This document shows positions 1 through 8,710 of a stretch of DNA of 17,630 bases, piece by piece. Numbering within the stretch: position 1 is the stretch's first letter; the number at the start of each line of letters is the position of its first letter. The stretch lies in the NCBI GenBank assembly GCA_024811115.1, contig JAKOGH010000057.1:1-17630 (forward strand), in the 5' to 3' direction. The notes under the pieces are model-generated. The model was not told where the DNA came from, did not search any database, and saw nothing but the letters and a program-made list of their open reading frames with translations. The position numbers were made by a program, and so were the translations under genes. The stretch comes from Terana coerulea (Eukaryota; Basidiomycota; Agaricomycetes; Polyporales; Phanerochaetaceae).

Positions 1-384
1 GTACCCTTCAGGTGCCGTCAATATGTTCGCATACCGCTCCTGTATGTACCCATCCGGGGTCTTGACTGTTAGGTACGCCCAATCGTCTAATTCCTCCAAT
101 CCCCTTCGCGCCTGTTGACCGAGCTCATCTGGCGTCCTCTTGAGCAAGTACGGAGTGGATCGATAAAAAGCCCAGGAGGACTGTGAAAGGACGCAGCTTC
201 GCCACATATCTTCGCGTCTTCCGTAAAAGTCGTCGTCGCTTCCGTAACAGCGGTCGTAGTGGAAGGGCTGCGGTCCTGACCATCGTCCAGGCCCACAACG
301 ATAGCCAGCATACCCATCGCCACAGAATTGACAGTAAACCCATAATGTCGCAGAGAACAGAGAGGTATCGCAACAGAGGGTTGT
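1..384 (-). CDS. Partial open reading frame running off the left edge, unknown product
   Basis: On the minus strand one frame is open from just after a TAA at 385-387 down to base 1, about 128 codons, and leaves the window still open. The part nearest the edge reads like real protein (segments such as LLKRTPDEL, LEELDDWAYLTV and TPDGYIQERY). The upstream part is rich in Cys, Tyr, Gly and Trp (YCQFCGDGYAGYRCG). The first in-frame ATG lies about 70 codons from the edge, so the true start may be there or in an upstream exon joined by an intron. The two other minus frames are also open over parts of this stretch; one carries a Trp-rich hydrophobic segment followed by a basic run, which could be a signal or membrane segment of the same gene. 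I do not recognise the family. The coding call rests on the length of the open frame and its composition only. Confidence 0.4.
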
Positions 385-707
385 TTAGGGACTCCGTGAG
401 CAACCAGAGAGACTTTCTAGCCGAGTAGCAGAAGCAGAACGCGGAGTCTGTACGCCATATAGGTCCAGCTTTTTGTAGTACAACGTCGTCAAGGACATGA
501 ACCCAAAAGCTGTAGAATCACAGGTATGTCAAGAACAAGGTTGACCGGGACGTCGATGGTGATCGCCGTTTGAGCAACACAAGCAATACCGAGTCCCGAG
601 CGCCCGAACGCGGTTGGTTCGTTGAACACGCCCTAGCCTCGTTCACCCTTCACGCTCACTTCTGACCTTCCTACATCTTCTCCCGGCAAGCACCCCACCA
701 CCCTGAC
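385..707. other. Intergenic region between divergent genes; 5' leader of the gene at 708
   Basis: No convincing coding sequence is visible. The last 100 bases before the ATG at 708 are pyrimidine-rich on the plus strand (CTTCACGCTCACTTC, CCTTCCTACATCTTCTCCC), as is common in basidiomycete core promoters and 5' leaders. No clear TATA box was found. The partial gene at 1-384 and the gene at 708 point away from each other, so this stretch probably contains both promoters. Confidence 0.5.
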
Positions 708-1618
708 ATGGCGACAGACCCGCGGAGGCGCGAGATATTCGTGAACGTGCCCGCGGCGGGCGGCGACGCGGAGACGAGTTTCGAGGTGCATGGTAACGTC
801 GTCCGCGCCGGCCCCGTTCTGCTGAAGCTGACCTCCCCGCGCGCGTGCGTTTGTGCACCCCAGGAGCTCCGGATACAGGACTACAATGAAGGCGCACACG
901 ACGACCGGGCAGCCGCCACAGCCCGCCGCGCCGCAGCCCACCGACGCCCCGTCGCGCGCGCGGCTCGGGCCCGCCGCTCTGGACGCCGTACGTCGAGCAG
1001 GGCGGCACGGCGGTCGCGGCGGATGCGCGGGAGATTGCGGTGGTCAATAGCGTGTCGGTGGACTCAGCGGTAACGGGCGGGGCGCCGTCATTGGCACTGG
1101 CGACGGTGGCGCTGGCGAACCGGGACCTGAGCGCGGTGCCGGAGGTGCAGCGGTTTTCGTCCGTGGACTATGTGAGCGACGGGACGCTGGTGCTGCAGCT
1201 GCAGAGCATTGTGTGCGACGTGCAGTATGCCGGATTCTCGTTCGAGGTGAGTGGCTCAAAGACGGTGCGTGCAGACGCGTTGATTGACGTTCGTCGCCGC
1301 AGGAACTTCGGTACCAGGCGTATCGTACGGGAAAGAAGATTGTAGAACTACCCGGTCAGTACCTCTGCGATTCCGAAAGACCGCTGTTCCTTACTGTTAT
1401 CTAGACGATGCACTACCTACACCGGCGAACGGAGATGTCCTCCAGAGCATAACATGCCAACCACAGTATGCGCAACACAGTTTCGAGGCATGTTGTTATT
1501 AATACTTCATGCTTTATTGCTAATACTCATATATCTTCAGGAACTGCGGGTAGTATACTATCGTACTCAACATGAACTAACATCTGAGCAGATAAACCAA
1601 CATCGACTCCTAGGCTAG
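708..1618 (+). CDS. Small protein with three GLEBS-like (Nup98-type) motifs
   Basis: Proposed exons are 708-785, 864-950, 1001-1246, 1303-1354, 1405-1487 and 1541-1618, giving 207 residues. The fourth intron (1355-1404) joins ELP to DDALPTP. The fifth (1488-1540) has a GC-AG boundary (GCATGT...TTCAG). The protein carries three copies of the pattern S-F-E-E-L-R-x-x-x-Y. Two have the longer form S-I-x-C-x-x-Q-Y-x-x-x-S-F-E-E-L-R, as in SIVCDVQYAGFSFEELR and SITCQPQYAQHSFEELR. This resembles the GLEBS motif by which Nup98-type nucleoporins bind Rae1/Gle2 (I-x-A-M-x-x-Y...EELR-x-x-DY). No FG repeats are seen, so a role at the nuclear pore is inference only. Residues after the first module are doubtful. 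The 50-nt intron at 951-1000 keeps frame, but protein-like text (TTTGQPPQPAAPQP, then PPLWTPYVEQGG) in the two other frames suggests two small indels instead. The start is the first ATG after a pyrimidine-rich leader. Confidence 0.65.
777..1573 (+). repeat. Three diverged SFE|ELR modules, each interrupted by an intron at the same codon boundary
   Basis: Each module ends one exon with TTCGAG (Phe-Glu) and begins the next with GAG or GAA plus an ELR codon run. The introns between are 786-863 (78 nt), 1247-1302 (56 nt) and 1488-1540 (53 nt), all phase 0. Modules two and three also share the upstream text L-Q-S-I-x-C-x-x-Q-Y and the downstream Y-R-T. The simplest explanation is duplication of an intron-containing exon unit within the gene. 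Confidence 0.7.
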
Positions 1619-1971
1619 GTGACGAGTCATGTACTTAACATTCGAAGACCACCGCTGATCAGGCCATATTCAAATTGGGCTACTGCACGATAGTCATACC
1701 ACAGCAAAGAAGAGGCAGAACGGGCAAGACGGGGCCAGGGAAGTCTATCAGACAAGACTGGCAGCGAATGAAGCGATCACACCCGCTCAGACGCGAGGAA
1801 TATTGGGAATATTATAGTGAATTTGTATGTGATAATGTGTATAATGATACAATGTTTCTCGATGTTACAACCCGAGTTCCTGATGTTATAGCATATAATA
1901 CATTGATAGCAGAAGACTCAGACCCGCTGAGCCTATGCAAGGATATCCGGACGAACATTAATCAAGGAACT
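1619..1971. other. AT-rich region between convergent genes (3' flanks)
   Basis: This stretch lies between the stop of the plus-strand gene at 1618 and the stop of the minus-strand gene at 1972. It becomes notably AT-rich around 1795-1910, where TATA- and AATATT-like words are frequent, as expected for 3' untranslated and polyadenylation sequence. A plus-strand frame is open across it but lacks an ATG start and continues as the antisense of the neighbouring gene, so I do not call it. Confidence 0.5.
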
Positions 1972-2888
1972 CTATGCCCGCGCGATCTTCTCAACCCGCT
2001 CGACCTCGTCCTCCGAGACCTCACCCTTCCAAGCACTAAGGAAATCTTCCTCCTGATCGACAAAGTCGAGGATGCTCTGCACCTCCTTGCCCGACACGAA
2101 GGCGAGGTGGCACGCCAGGGCGGCGACGACGTCTGTCGGCCGGCCGTGCGGGGCGGCGATGAGGATGTTGAACGATGTGCCGTCGAGCAGCTGCAGCTGC
2201 GGGACTACCTCCCCGACAAAGTCGCGGCTCGCGCGGAGCTGGGCGTCGGTGAGGGCGAGGCCGGCGCGCGCCTGGGAGGCGTCGCGGGGACCGAGTGAGA
2301 GGCGGAGGCGAGACGTCCGCCCTTCGAGGGAGCGCGCGGCGGTTTGCTCGGCGTCTGCGGAGTGGTGAATGGAGATGATGTGGGTGTAGGGCTTTTCTTC
2401 GCATGGCCTGGTAGATGCTCCACGGCGTCATCGTCGCCGATAAACGCAATGGAGAGACCGGGGATGACCTCTTGGAGTTGCGCATCGTTGGTCGAGACGG
2501 AGAAGGCGAAGGGGTCGACTTCGGCGGGTGGAGTGGTTTTTTCTTCAACGACCTCGACCTTTTCTTCGACTTGAAACTCAATGACCTTCTCCTCAACCTT
2601 CAGCTCTACAACCTTCTCGACCTTCTCGTCCTCTTCGTTGTCATGAAGGACAACGCGTCTGGGATTGCGACGACGAGGAAGGTGGTTGCGGTGGGGCTGG
2701 ACGTGCCCTTTGGCTGAAGGCCAATTGACCCCGGTAAGACCGTGCGTGGATAGGTGAAGGCGCATGGTGACGCCACAGCGGTCGCGGAGAGGTATCCGAT
2801 CCATGGGCAGGGTAGGAGGAAAGTTCTGGATGGGACCGATAGGGTAGACACCCGCAATGCCGGCGAAAGCAGTGGTGGTGGTGGCCAT
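1972..2888 (-). CDS. Val/Glu-rich protein with C-terminal domain resembling a catalytically dead dual-specificity phosphatase
   Basis: The ATG at 2888 opens a frame to about 2400, and a second frame carries the C-terminus to a TAG at 1972-1974. Joining 2888-2446 to 2407-1972 over a 38-nt GT-AG interval gives 292 residues in frame. The text flanking the gap (VIPGLSIAFIGDDDAVEHLPG in pieces, then CEEKPYTHIISI) reads as one continuous domain. A one-base loss near 2402-2408 is therefore at least as likely as a tiny intron. The middle has an acidic low-complexity stretch built on VEEK and KVEE units. The C-terminal domain has a GLSIAFIGD strand, HIISIHH, and NILIAAPHGRPTDVVAALA, a layout like the beta strand, P-loop and helix of dual-specificity phosphatases. 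It lacks the HC-x5-R signature, so it would be a pseudophosphatase if that reading is right. The protein is probably cytosolic, as no signal or membrane segment is seen. The family assignment is tentative; the coding call is firm. Confidence 0.6.
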
Positions 2889-3194
2889 CGTGTTGAGATG
2901 TAGTGGGTAGAAGTAAAGAGTAGTGTGTGGTAAGTATAGTGTGGAGTAGTTCGAGTACCAGCCTCGAAGGGGATGTGATGATAAGTTGTGGTGCTTTGAG
3001 AATCAGATGCGCCGGGCTTTAAGCTGGAGTACACGCCGCGGGGATGCGGTGGGCACGAGGCGTAAGGGCGGTGGTAGAAAGAACGAAGGTGTGATAAGTT
3101 ATCTGCTGCAGAAGTTCTTTGAGAAAACTGCAGAGATGATGAGAGTGTTTGAGATAGAGTTGTGTTGGCCGTCTAGGTGCAGGGTCTGAGCGTT

Positions 3195-3200
3195 CTTATA
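3195..3200 (-). promoter_or_regulatory. Probable TATA box for the gene ending at 1972
   Basis: The minus strand reads TATAAGAACG about 307 bases upstream of the ATG at 2888. CT-rich leader sequence follows (CTCTATCTCAAACACTCTCATC region, 3140-3165). Position and orientation fit a core promoter for the minus-strand gene. Confidence 0.4.
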
Positions 3201-3625
3201 CCTTTGGAACAGCGGACTTACCGAGTTGGGGCGATCCAAGCGGAAGCATTTCTTAGACATACATCCACAAAAACGCGGACGCAGTTACACACAGTGGCCC
3301 ACAACTGAGCACGAAATGGCAGGACGCCGTTTCGAGCACATCCGCGGGCGACCTGCGGGTCGTGGTCCTGGCGGAAGGAGAGAGCGGATGCAAGCGGAGT
3401 CGCCCGATCCGGCGTCGGTGCGGATCAATGTCGAGGCACATTAGCGCTAACCTTCTGGGGTCCCGATGACGATGGCAGAGCAGGACCCCGAGTGTGGTTC
3501 GTCTGTCCTCATGGACGTTCAACGCTCTAACGTTCATTCAAGAGCACCGCAAGCACTACCTATCGCCGACTCATGCACAGTATGGTTTGAGGGTCTTGAG
3601 CCTGAGCTTCTGATAGCAAGCCACA

Positions 3626-3639
3626 GTACGTACGTACGT
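3626..3639. repeat. Short GTAC tetranucleotide run
   Basis: The sequence GTACGTACGTACGT is a small simple repeat, three and a half units of a self-complementary tetranucleotide. No functional role is suggested by its surroundings. Confidence 0.6.
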
Positions 3640-4030
3640 GTAACTCGCATCCAATTGGCTTTCAATTAACCACAGTACTAGTATTGGGTCTGAATCCGCG
3701 TCGCGATTCCACGTTATACCTACCCTGCAGCTGCGTTGCAAGTGCGTTGAATCACTATGTCCCTTCCTTAACTTGTGAATGTGTTTTCTTATGGTGGTTA
3801 GAATCAATCAGGCTTTCAAGTTGAGTGGCGTGCATCGCATCATAGACGACTTGAAACATATATACCACATCTGAATGCCTACGAAACTCGCAGCGCTGCT
3901 GGATTGCAGCGTACGTGCTCGCAAATGTACAATTCAAAAAGCACCTAGGGTGGACTCACTGCAAGCGCAGGTCATTTATCCGCTCAACCAACCTCGTTTG
4001 GCATCTAACGATGTAGATGACGAACATATA

Positions 4031-4342
4031 TTACTGCTTCAGACTCTGAGCCCGCTTCTGCTCATAGTCATACACATCAAAGCATGCACGGAATGTATCC
4101 GCAGAAGATCTGTGGGCACACGCCCTTCTCAGAACCATTCGCAAGACACTCTATTGCCACTGCCCTGTCGATGTCACCCTGCGCGCAGCAAAGGCCTGTC
4201 CGGAATCATATAACTCCTCGTTGAGCTTCCTGTCCGGGCCATGGGGCGGTATGTAATCTTGGAAGCTGTATTCCATCATCAGCGAGCACTGACCATTTAC
4301 ACTCGCAGCGATGGATTGAAAGCAAGATGGATACGGCGACAT
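4031..4342 (-). CDS. Weak candidate for a short minus-strand gene or gene remnant
   Basis: One frame (about 4151-4342) contains protein-like text such as MMEYSFQDYIPPHGPDRKLN and ends at a TAG. A second frame carries ADTFRACFDVYDYEQKRAQ and ends at a TAA at 4031-4033. An intron between them, for example a GTGACATCG donor to a CCCACAG acceptor, is conceivable. I could not find one that joins both frames cleanly and also gives a good start. I recognise no family. It may be the 3' end of a small gene, a decayed copy, or chance open frames. Confidence 0.18.
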
Positions 4343-4353
4343 ACGTATCCATC
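4326..4353. repeat. 10-bp perfect inverted repeat with 8-base loop
   Basis: GATGGATACG at 4326-4335 is followed after 8 bases by its exact reverse complement CGTATCCATC at 4344-4353. It could form a small hairpin or bind a dimeric factor, but nothing around it supports a specific role. Confidence 0.45.
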
Positions 4354-5045
4354 ACTGGACCCCAAACCGCCATTACCGACACCCGGCGTGTGTGTGCGAT
4401 GAGCGGTGCAAATCGATGCGGAGACTATCACATTCGTGACATCCGCTACGCACTTCCGGCGGATGCTAACGGTGTTCGATGCACATCCGTCGATCCATCG
4501 ACCGCCACCAGAGTGTTTCCGATGAACCGCTACCGTGACCGGTCGGGGAACTTAGCGCCACGCGCGCATGCAGCGGATGCATACTTATAACGGGGGTTTC
4601 GCTTGTGCATGCTTGTTGAGATTCACTGCCTTAGACGCGGCCTTGGGGCACGCACGTATGTGCCATAATATTTGCGCCTGCTCTCTGTCGTCGTTACGGA
4701 CGGGGATGTGCGGCTGGCAGCGCGGATGTGCATGGGATGTACATGGCGTGCATGCACGCACATAACTGCAAGGTTTCAGACCACAATAGTGATTCTTCGT
4801 GGGATTACGATACGGTTAGATGGAAGGCAACATGAGTGGCGAGTTCATTGGGTCCTTTGGAGAGGAATGTAATACATAACCATACGCGAACTGCGAGGTC
4901 CAAGAATCCCTAAGCGCATTACTTGAAAGACAAGGGTAATGTGTCCGTGCTCAACTTGATAAGGGAAGAATGAGAACCAAAGCGAAGTGCAACTCCGTCA
5001 ACCAAGAATGGTATGTCCACAGTCCAACATGGAAAAAAACCAACA

Positions 5046-6649
5046 TCACAGGAGGTTCTTGTAGCCCGACTCCCTGCATTTCTTAACAAGCCGCTTTACC
5101 TCTTGCGAACGCGCACGCGTCGTGACGAGCAGCGTGTCCGGCATGTCGACGACGATGATATCGTCAACACCCAGCAGCGAGACGAGGCGGCCCGAGCCAG
5201 GCACGACGATGCCGCCGGCGACCTGCTCCGTCAGGACTGAAAATGGACGGCACGAACGTTAGCGGCAGCGCAACGGACCAGGCGGCGGGTGCACGTACCG
5301 AGGTGGCTGTCCCCCAGTATGCGCGGCTGGTTCGCCTCCGCGGGGAGCAGGTCCGCGAGGGACGAGAAGTCGCCGACGTCGTCCCAACCTGCAGTGCGTC
5401 AGTAACGGTGTATCTCGCGCGCGGAAAGCGGACGCACCGAACGTGGCGGGCACGACCGCGACCTTGCGGTCGAGCGCGGCGGGCTCCGCGACGGCGTTGT
5501 CGATCGGGATCTTCTCGAGCTCGGGCCAGACCTCGTCGAGCACGCTCTGGCGCAGGCGCTCGTCGTCCCACGCCGCGGCGATCCGCGTCAGGCCCTCGTG
5601 CAGCTCGGGCTTGTACTCCCGGAGGAGGTCCATGAGGAACGCGGCCTTGGTGACGAACATGCCCGCGTTCCAGCGGTAGTTGCCCGTCTTGATGTACGCC
5701 GCGGCGGTGCGCGCGTCCGGCTTCTCCTTGAAGCTCGACACGAGCCGCGCGTTGGGCGCGTGCGGCATGCCGAGCTTCTCGCCCAGGCGGACGTAGCCGA
5801 AGCCGGTGCTCGGGTGCGACGGCGCGATGCCGATGGTGACGAGGTAGCCCTGCTTCGCGACCTCGACGGCCTCCGCGACGGCGGCGAGGAACGCGTCGTC
5901 GCCCGAGATCATGTGGTCCGCGGCGAAGCTGCCGATGATGGCGTTCTCGTCGCGCTGCGCGAGCACGGCGGCGGCGAGGCCGATGGCCGCCATCGAGTCC
6001 TTCGCGCTCGGCTCGCAGAAGAGGTTGTGCTGGAGCAGGTCCGGCAGCTGCTCGGAGATGCTCTTGACGTGGGCGGGGCCGGCGACGATGGCGGTGCGCG
6101 CGGCGGTGGTGAGCGGGAGGAGACGGTCCCACGTCGCTTGAATGAGGGAACGACCCTTGAGCGTGAGGTCGAGGAGGAATTTTGGGTGCCCTTCACGGGA
6201 GAGCGGCCAGAGACGCGTGCCTGCGCCTCCTGCAGGAATGACAACATAAAACCCGGGAATCTCACGAGTGCCGAAGGGGAAGGATGTGAGCGCATGGTCG
6301 CTGAGTGGTGAGGGGACGTAGATGCTTGTGGGTACGGCAATGGAGGGGATGGAGGTGGGGGTGAGGAAAGGTGACTTTGCGCGTAGCTGTGGGCTGCTCG
6401 GTGCCGGCGTGTTAAATCCAGTACCGAACCTGGACCCATTTCCGTTAAACTGAAGAGGTATGTTAGCAGTGCGAACAGGAATGAATGCTGCACTTGTGCG
6501 ACCAATTCGCCGGCGGGGGTGACTGCTGTCACCAAGCCACTAAAGCGGCGCGGTGCCCACCGCCCTGTGACATGGTTCGAAGAGTGACGGGCCAAGCGGT
6601 GACAGCGATAGCGGCCAGAGGCTGGACGTTGCGAATAAAGGGTTGACAT
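5046..6649 (-). CDS. Mannose-1-phosphate guanylyltransferase, bacterial ManC-like
   Basis: This enzyme makes GDP-mannose from mannose 1-phosphate and GTP, the donor for cytosolic and ER mannosylation and the route towards GDP-fucose. Proposed exons are 6649-6533, 6449-5438, 5388-5299 and 5236-5046, giving 469 residues. Introns of 49 and 62 nt near the 3' end have clean GTGCGT/GTACGT donors and CAG acceptors. The nucleotide-binding signature AGGAGTRLWPLSR is at about 112-124, followed by FAADHMI at about 214, GFGY at 255, FKEKPD at 279, NYRWNAGMFV at 296 and GWDDVGDF at 377. The core of about 364 residues has the length of single-domain bacterial ManC and no isomerase domain. The text DSMAAIGLAAAVL...GSFAADH is, from memory, very like actinobacterial enzymes, whereas the usual eukaryotic enzyme has a GGFGTRLRPLT-type signature. 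About 105 extra Ser/Pro/Thr-rich residues precede the core. The first intron (6450-6532) has a perfect GCTAAC branch point and CTTCAG acceptor, but the first exon and its ATG are uncertain. Confidence 0.88.
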
Positions 6650-7058
6650 CCCCCTTGTGCGCCGCAGGCCGGACAGATGAAATTCTCGGCCGTGTTCGCA
6701 CTGGATATTGAGAGCGGGGGATGCGTCCGCGATGTACGACTGCCGCTTTCAAGCGCGGGGGTCAAGGAGCCTGCAGCCCATCGCAAGCCTCTTTGGTCGC
6801 ACAAGTGCAGTTGCGCCTGGCAATGCGTGAAATATCACGCAGGTCGCGTCTACGCACCTGCATGCCGTCCTTGATCTGCCGTTCGAGGCTCGCATTCGCC
6901 TGGCGCAGCTCATGCGTCTCCGACCTCAGCTCCGCGATCTCCATTTGCTACAACACCCTTTCCGGTTCAGCCCTGCACGCTCCTGATGTTTGCCGGCGAC
7001 GTACCGACTTGTGCACCGTCTCCATGATCTGCTTGAACATGAGCTCGATGTTGCCCAT
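6529..7058 (-). CDS. Small coiled-coil protein, unknown function
   Basis: Proposed exons are 7058-7005 (MGNIELMFKQIMETVHKS), 6947-6858 and 6816-6529, giving 143 residues. The 57-nt intron has a GTACGT donor and TTGTAG acceptor. Exon two is a strong heptad-type coiled coil (QMEIAELRSETHEL, then ANASLERQIKDGMQ). The third exon follows a 41-nt intron and holds ICPACGAQGGC; it ends at a TGA at 6529-6531 and would overlap the first exon of the guanylyltransferase gene on the same strand. A later acceptor (CTGCAG) would instead end the protein after two residues, at 50 residues, and avoid the overlap. An upstream ATG at 7096 starts MSHAYAPAAPAPG one base out of frame with MGNIEL, so the real N-terminus may be longer if a base is missing near 7060. 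I do not recognise the family. The coiled-coil exon pair is well supported; the ends are not. Confidence 0.45.
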
Positions 7059-7159
7059 CCCGGGGCCGGCGCCGCCGGCGCGTAGGCGTGCGACATCGCG
7101 ATGCGTCCGAAAGGTGCGTGAAGGGACTGTGGAGGGGGAAAGGCAAGAAGAGACTGGGT

Positions 7160-7166
7160 GTATATG
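7160..7166 (-). promoter_or_regulatory. Possible TATA element for the coiled-coil gene
   Basis: The minus strand reads CATATAC about 64 bases before the ATG at 7096 and 102 before the ATG at 7058. A pyrimidine-rich leader follows (CTCTTCTTGCCTTTCCCCC). The arrangement fits a basidiomycete core promoter. Confidence 0.35.
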
Positions 7167-8710
7167 CGCACGCCGACGTGGCCGTCGGACGGAGAGCAGG
7201 GTGCCAGCTCAAGCTAGGCACGGCTTGCGAGACCGCGCCCAGTCGCCCGGCCGTTGCCGGCCATAATTGATTGGTCTTGCATTGGTTTTGCAGGACGCAT
7301 GTTCTCGCCCTTGACAGCCCTGACAACGTGTCTTGGCTGCACTCTCGCAACACGACATGTTGACCCAGCCGGTCCTGCTCGGTTTGTCCCCACACATACG
7401 TGCAAGTGACGGACGCGGCAGCATGAGACTGGATCCTTGCACCGACCGACTTCAGCTGCATCCCGGTGAACGCTTTGGCGTGCTGGACTGGGCTCTGGTG
7501 GCGACGAGCTAGAAACGGACTGGAGACGTACGAGTCCCACGAACCCAGCACAGGTGGAATGACACGGATCGCACCATGAATTTCCCGGCGAAAGCTCGCG
7601 CGTGCAGTCATCTGGCCTTCCCGTCTGATCATACGTACGAAACAGATACGAAACGCCGCGCGCCGCGGCTGCATGCACGGTGAAAAGAAACCGAACCGAC
7701 CACGTTCACCGTGCACGCTCTGGGCTGGGGCAAGGATGGTTCTAAACAGGAGGGACGTGGGACGGTGCACCCCAGGTTAGCAAGCAGAAACCCGCCTCTG
7801 GACTCAGACTAGCTTATATTCGAGACTTCAGACACGCGTGTGCGGCGACGCCTGCATCAGCACTTGATAGCTGGAATGCTAACTGGACACATGAAATTCA
7901 AGTAGTCTCAAGCATTACTTACCTTGTGCGTGCTTAACCAGTTCGCGCAACGTTTCAAGTGGAAGTGAGGGCACAGAATTGCAGAGCCAGCAGATTGGAG
8001 TACGCCATGGGACTGGCAGCGAGAATCTATGCCCGATCGCGAGTCTCCGTGAGGCAGACAGCGGAGTCAACCTATGCTTTGGGCTACGCGTACGTTGTCC
8101 TATACTTGGAGATTCTGTGGCCCCAAACCATCCAGAATAGTAAATAGGCAGGGCAAACGCACAAACAGGATTACATTATGTAAAACATCTTCCATACAAA
8201 ATGTAGAGTAGGTCGGCAAGAATGGGGGTAGTTGTAATAATTAATAAGCAAGGGTTTTCAAGGGTGTTATGCGGCTTCGGCGACAAGAAAGAAGGCTGCT
8301 AGTGATGGACGTACAACCTGAGTAGGGAATGCGAGCATAACGACAGGGAACAGAGCGAGATGGAAGGAGCGGGGATGGAAGCAATGCAAGACACGGCTAT
8401 AACGAGATATTTGACGGACAGGATGACAGCGAGCGACGAGGGCGAGACGGAGACGGAGACGGAGGCGAAGGCGGAGCAGGAGACGACGAAAGAGACAAAT
8501 GAGCGAACAAACGAACACGACACCGCGCGCGAGCACTTCCGAAAAAGGGCAACGCAGAGCGGGCATCGAGCGGCGAGCGGCGCGCGCACCGTTGCAGCGG
8601 TGCGCCCCAGAGGGGTACGGCGCACGGCGGGCGGCCGCGTCGCCCAATTGCGATGGATGACATGGACAGGTATTACGCGAACGTGGCCGGCTCCCAGCCG
8701 CCCACGCGCG
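7167..8710. other. Intergenic region with no convincing gene
   Basis: A long minus frame (6967-7770) is open here but begins at a GTG, has Arg/Ser/His/Ala-rich noise-like composition and overlaps the coiled-coil exons in the wrong frame, so it is not called. A minus-strand ATATAAGC lies at about 7812-7819 and might be an unused TATA box. From about 8160 to 8300 the sequence is AT-rich with TTAATTATTA-like words, consistent with the 3' end of the minus-strand membrane-protein gene that stops at 8711. From 8440 to 8480 there is a GA-rich simple sequence. Confidence 0.45.
8444..8464 (+). repeat. GAGACG simple repeat
   Basis: About three and a half tandem GAGACG units lie in a purine-rich tract downstream of the membrane-protein gene stop. 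Nothing indicates that the Glu/Thr-rich plus-strand frame through it is used. Confidence 0.55.

Larger units (their letters stand above)
2889..5045. other. Long gene-poor stretch
   Basis: The right-hand part of 2889-3200 is the promoter and leader of the gene starting at 2888. From about 3210 to 5045 no frame shows sustained protein-like composition with good splice signals, apart from the weak minus-strand candidate at 4031-4342. Short tetranucleotide and inverted repeats occur (listed separately). A 14-base palindrome GCGTGCATGCACGC lies at 4746-4759. The last part, around 4870-5045, would be the 3' flank of the guanylyltransferase gene. I see no transposase, terminal repeats or RNA gene. 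Confidence 0.45.

Noticed and set aside
1675..2298. Plus-strand 207-codon open frame
   Set aside because: It starts at a TTG, its second half is the antisense of the C-terminal exon of the 1972-2888 gene, and the AT-rich first half looks like 3' untranslated sequence.
4746..4759. 14-base palindrome GCGTGCATGCACGC
   Set aside because: Isolated palindrome with no neighbouring promoter or gene; not enough to call a regulatory site.
5164..6132. Long minus-strand frame of 322 codons
   Set aside because: Arg/Ala-rich shadow of the guanylyltransferase in another frame; the frame with catalytic motifs is the real one.
6967..7770. Minus-strand 267-codon frame
   Set aside because: GTG start, noise-like Arg/Ser/His/Ala composition, and it runs through the coiled-coil gene exon and intron in the wrong frame.
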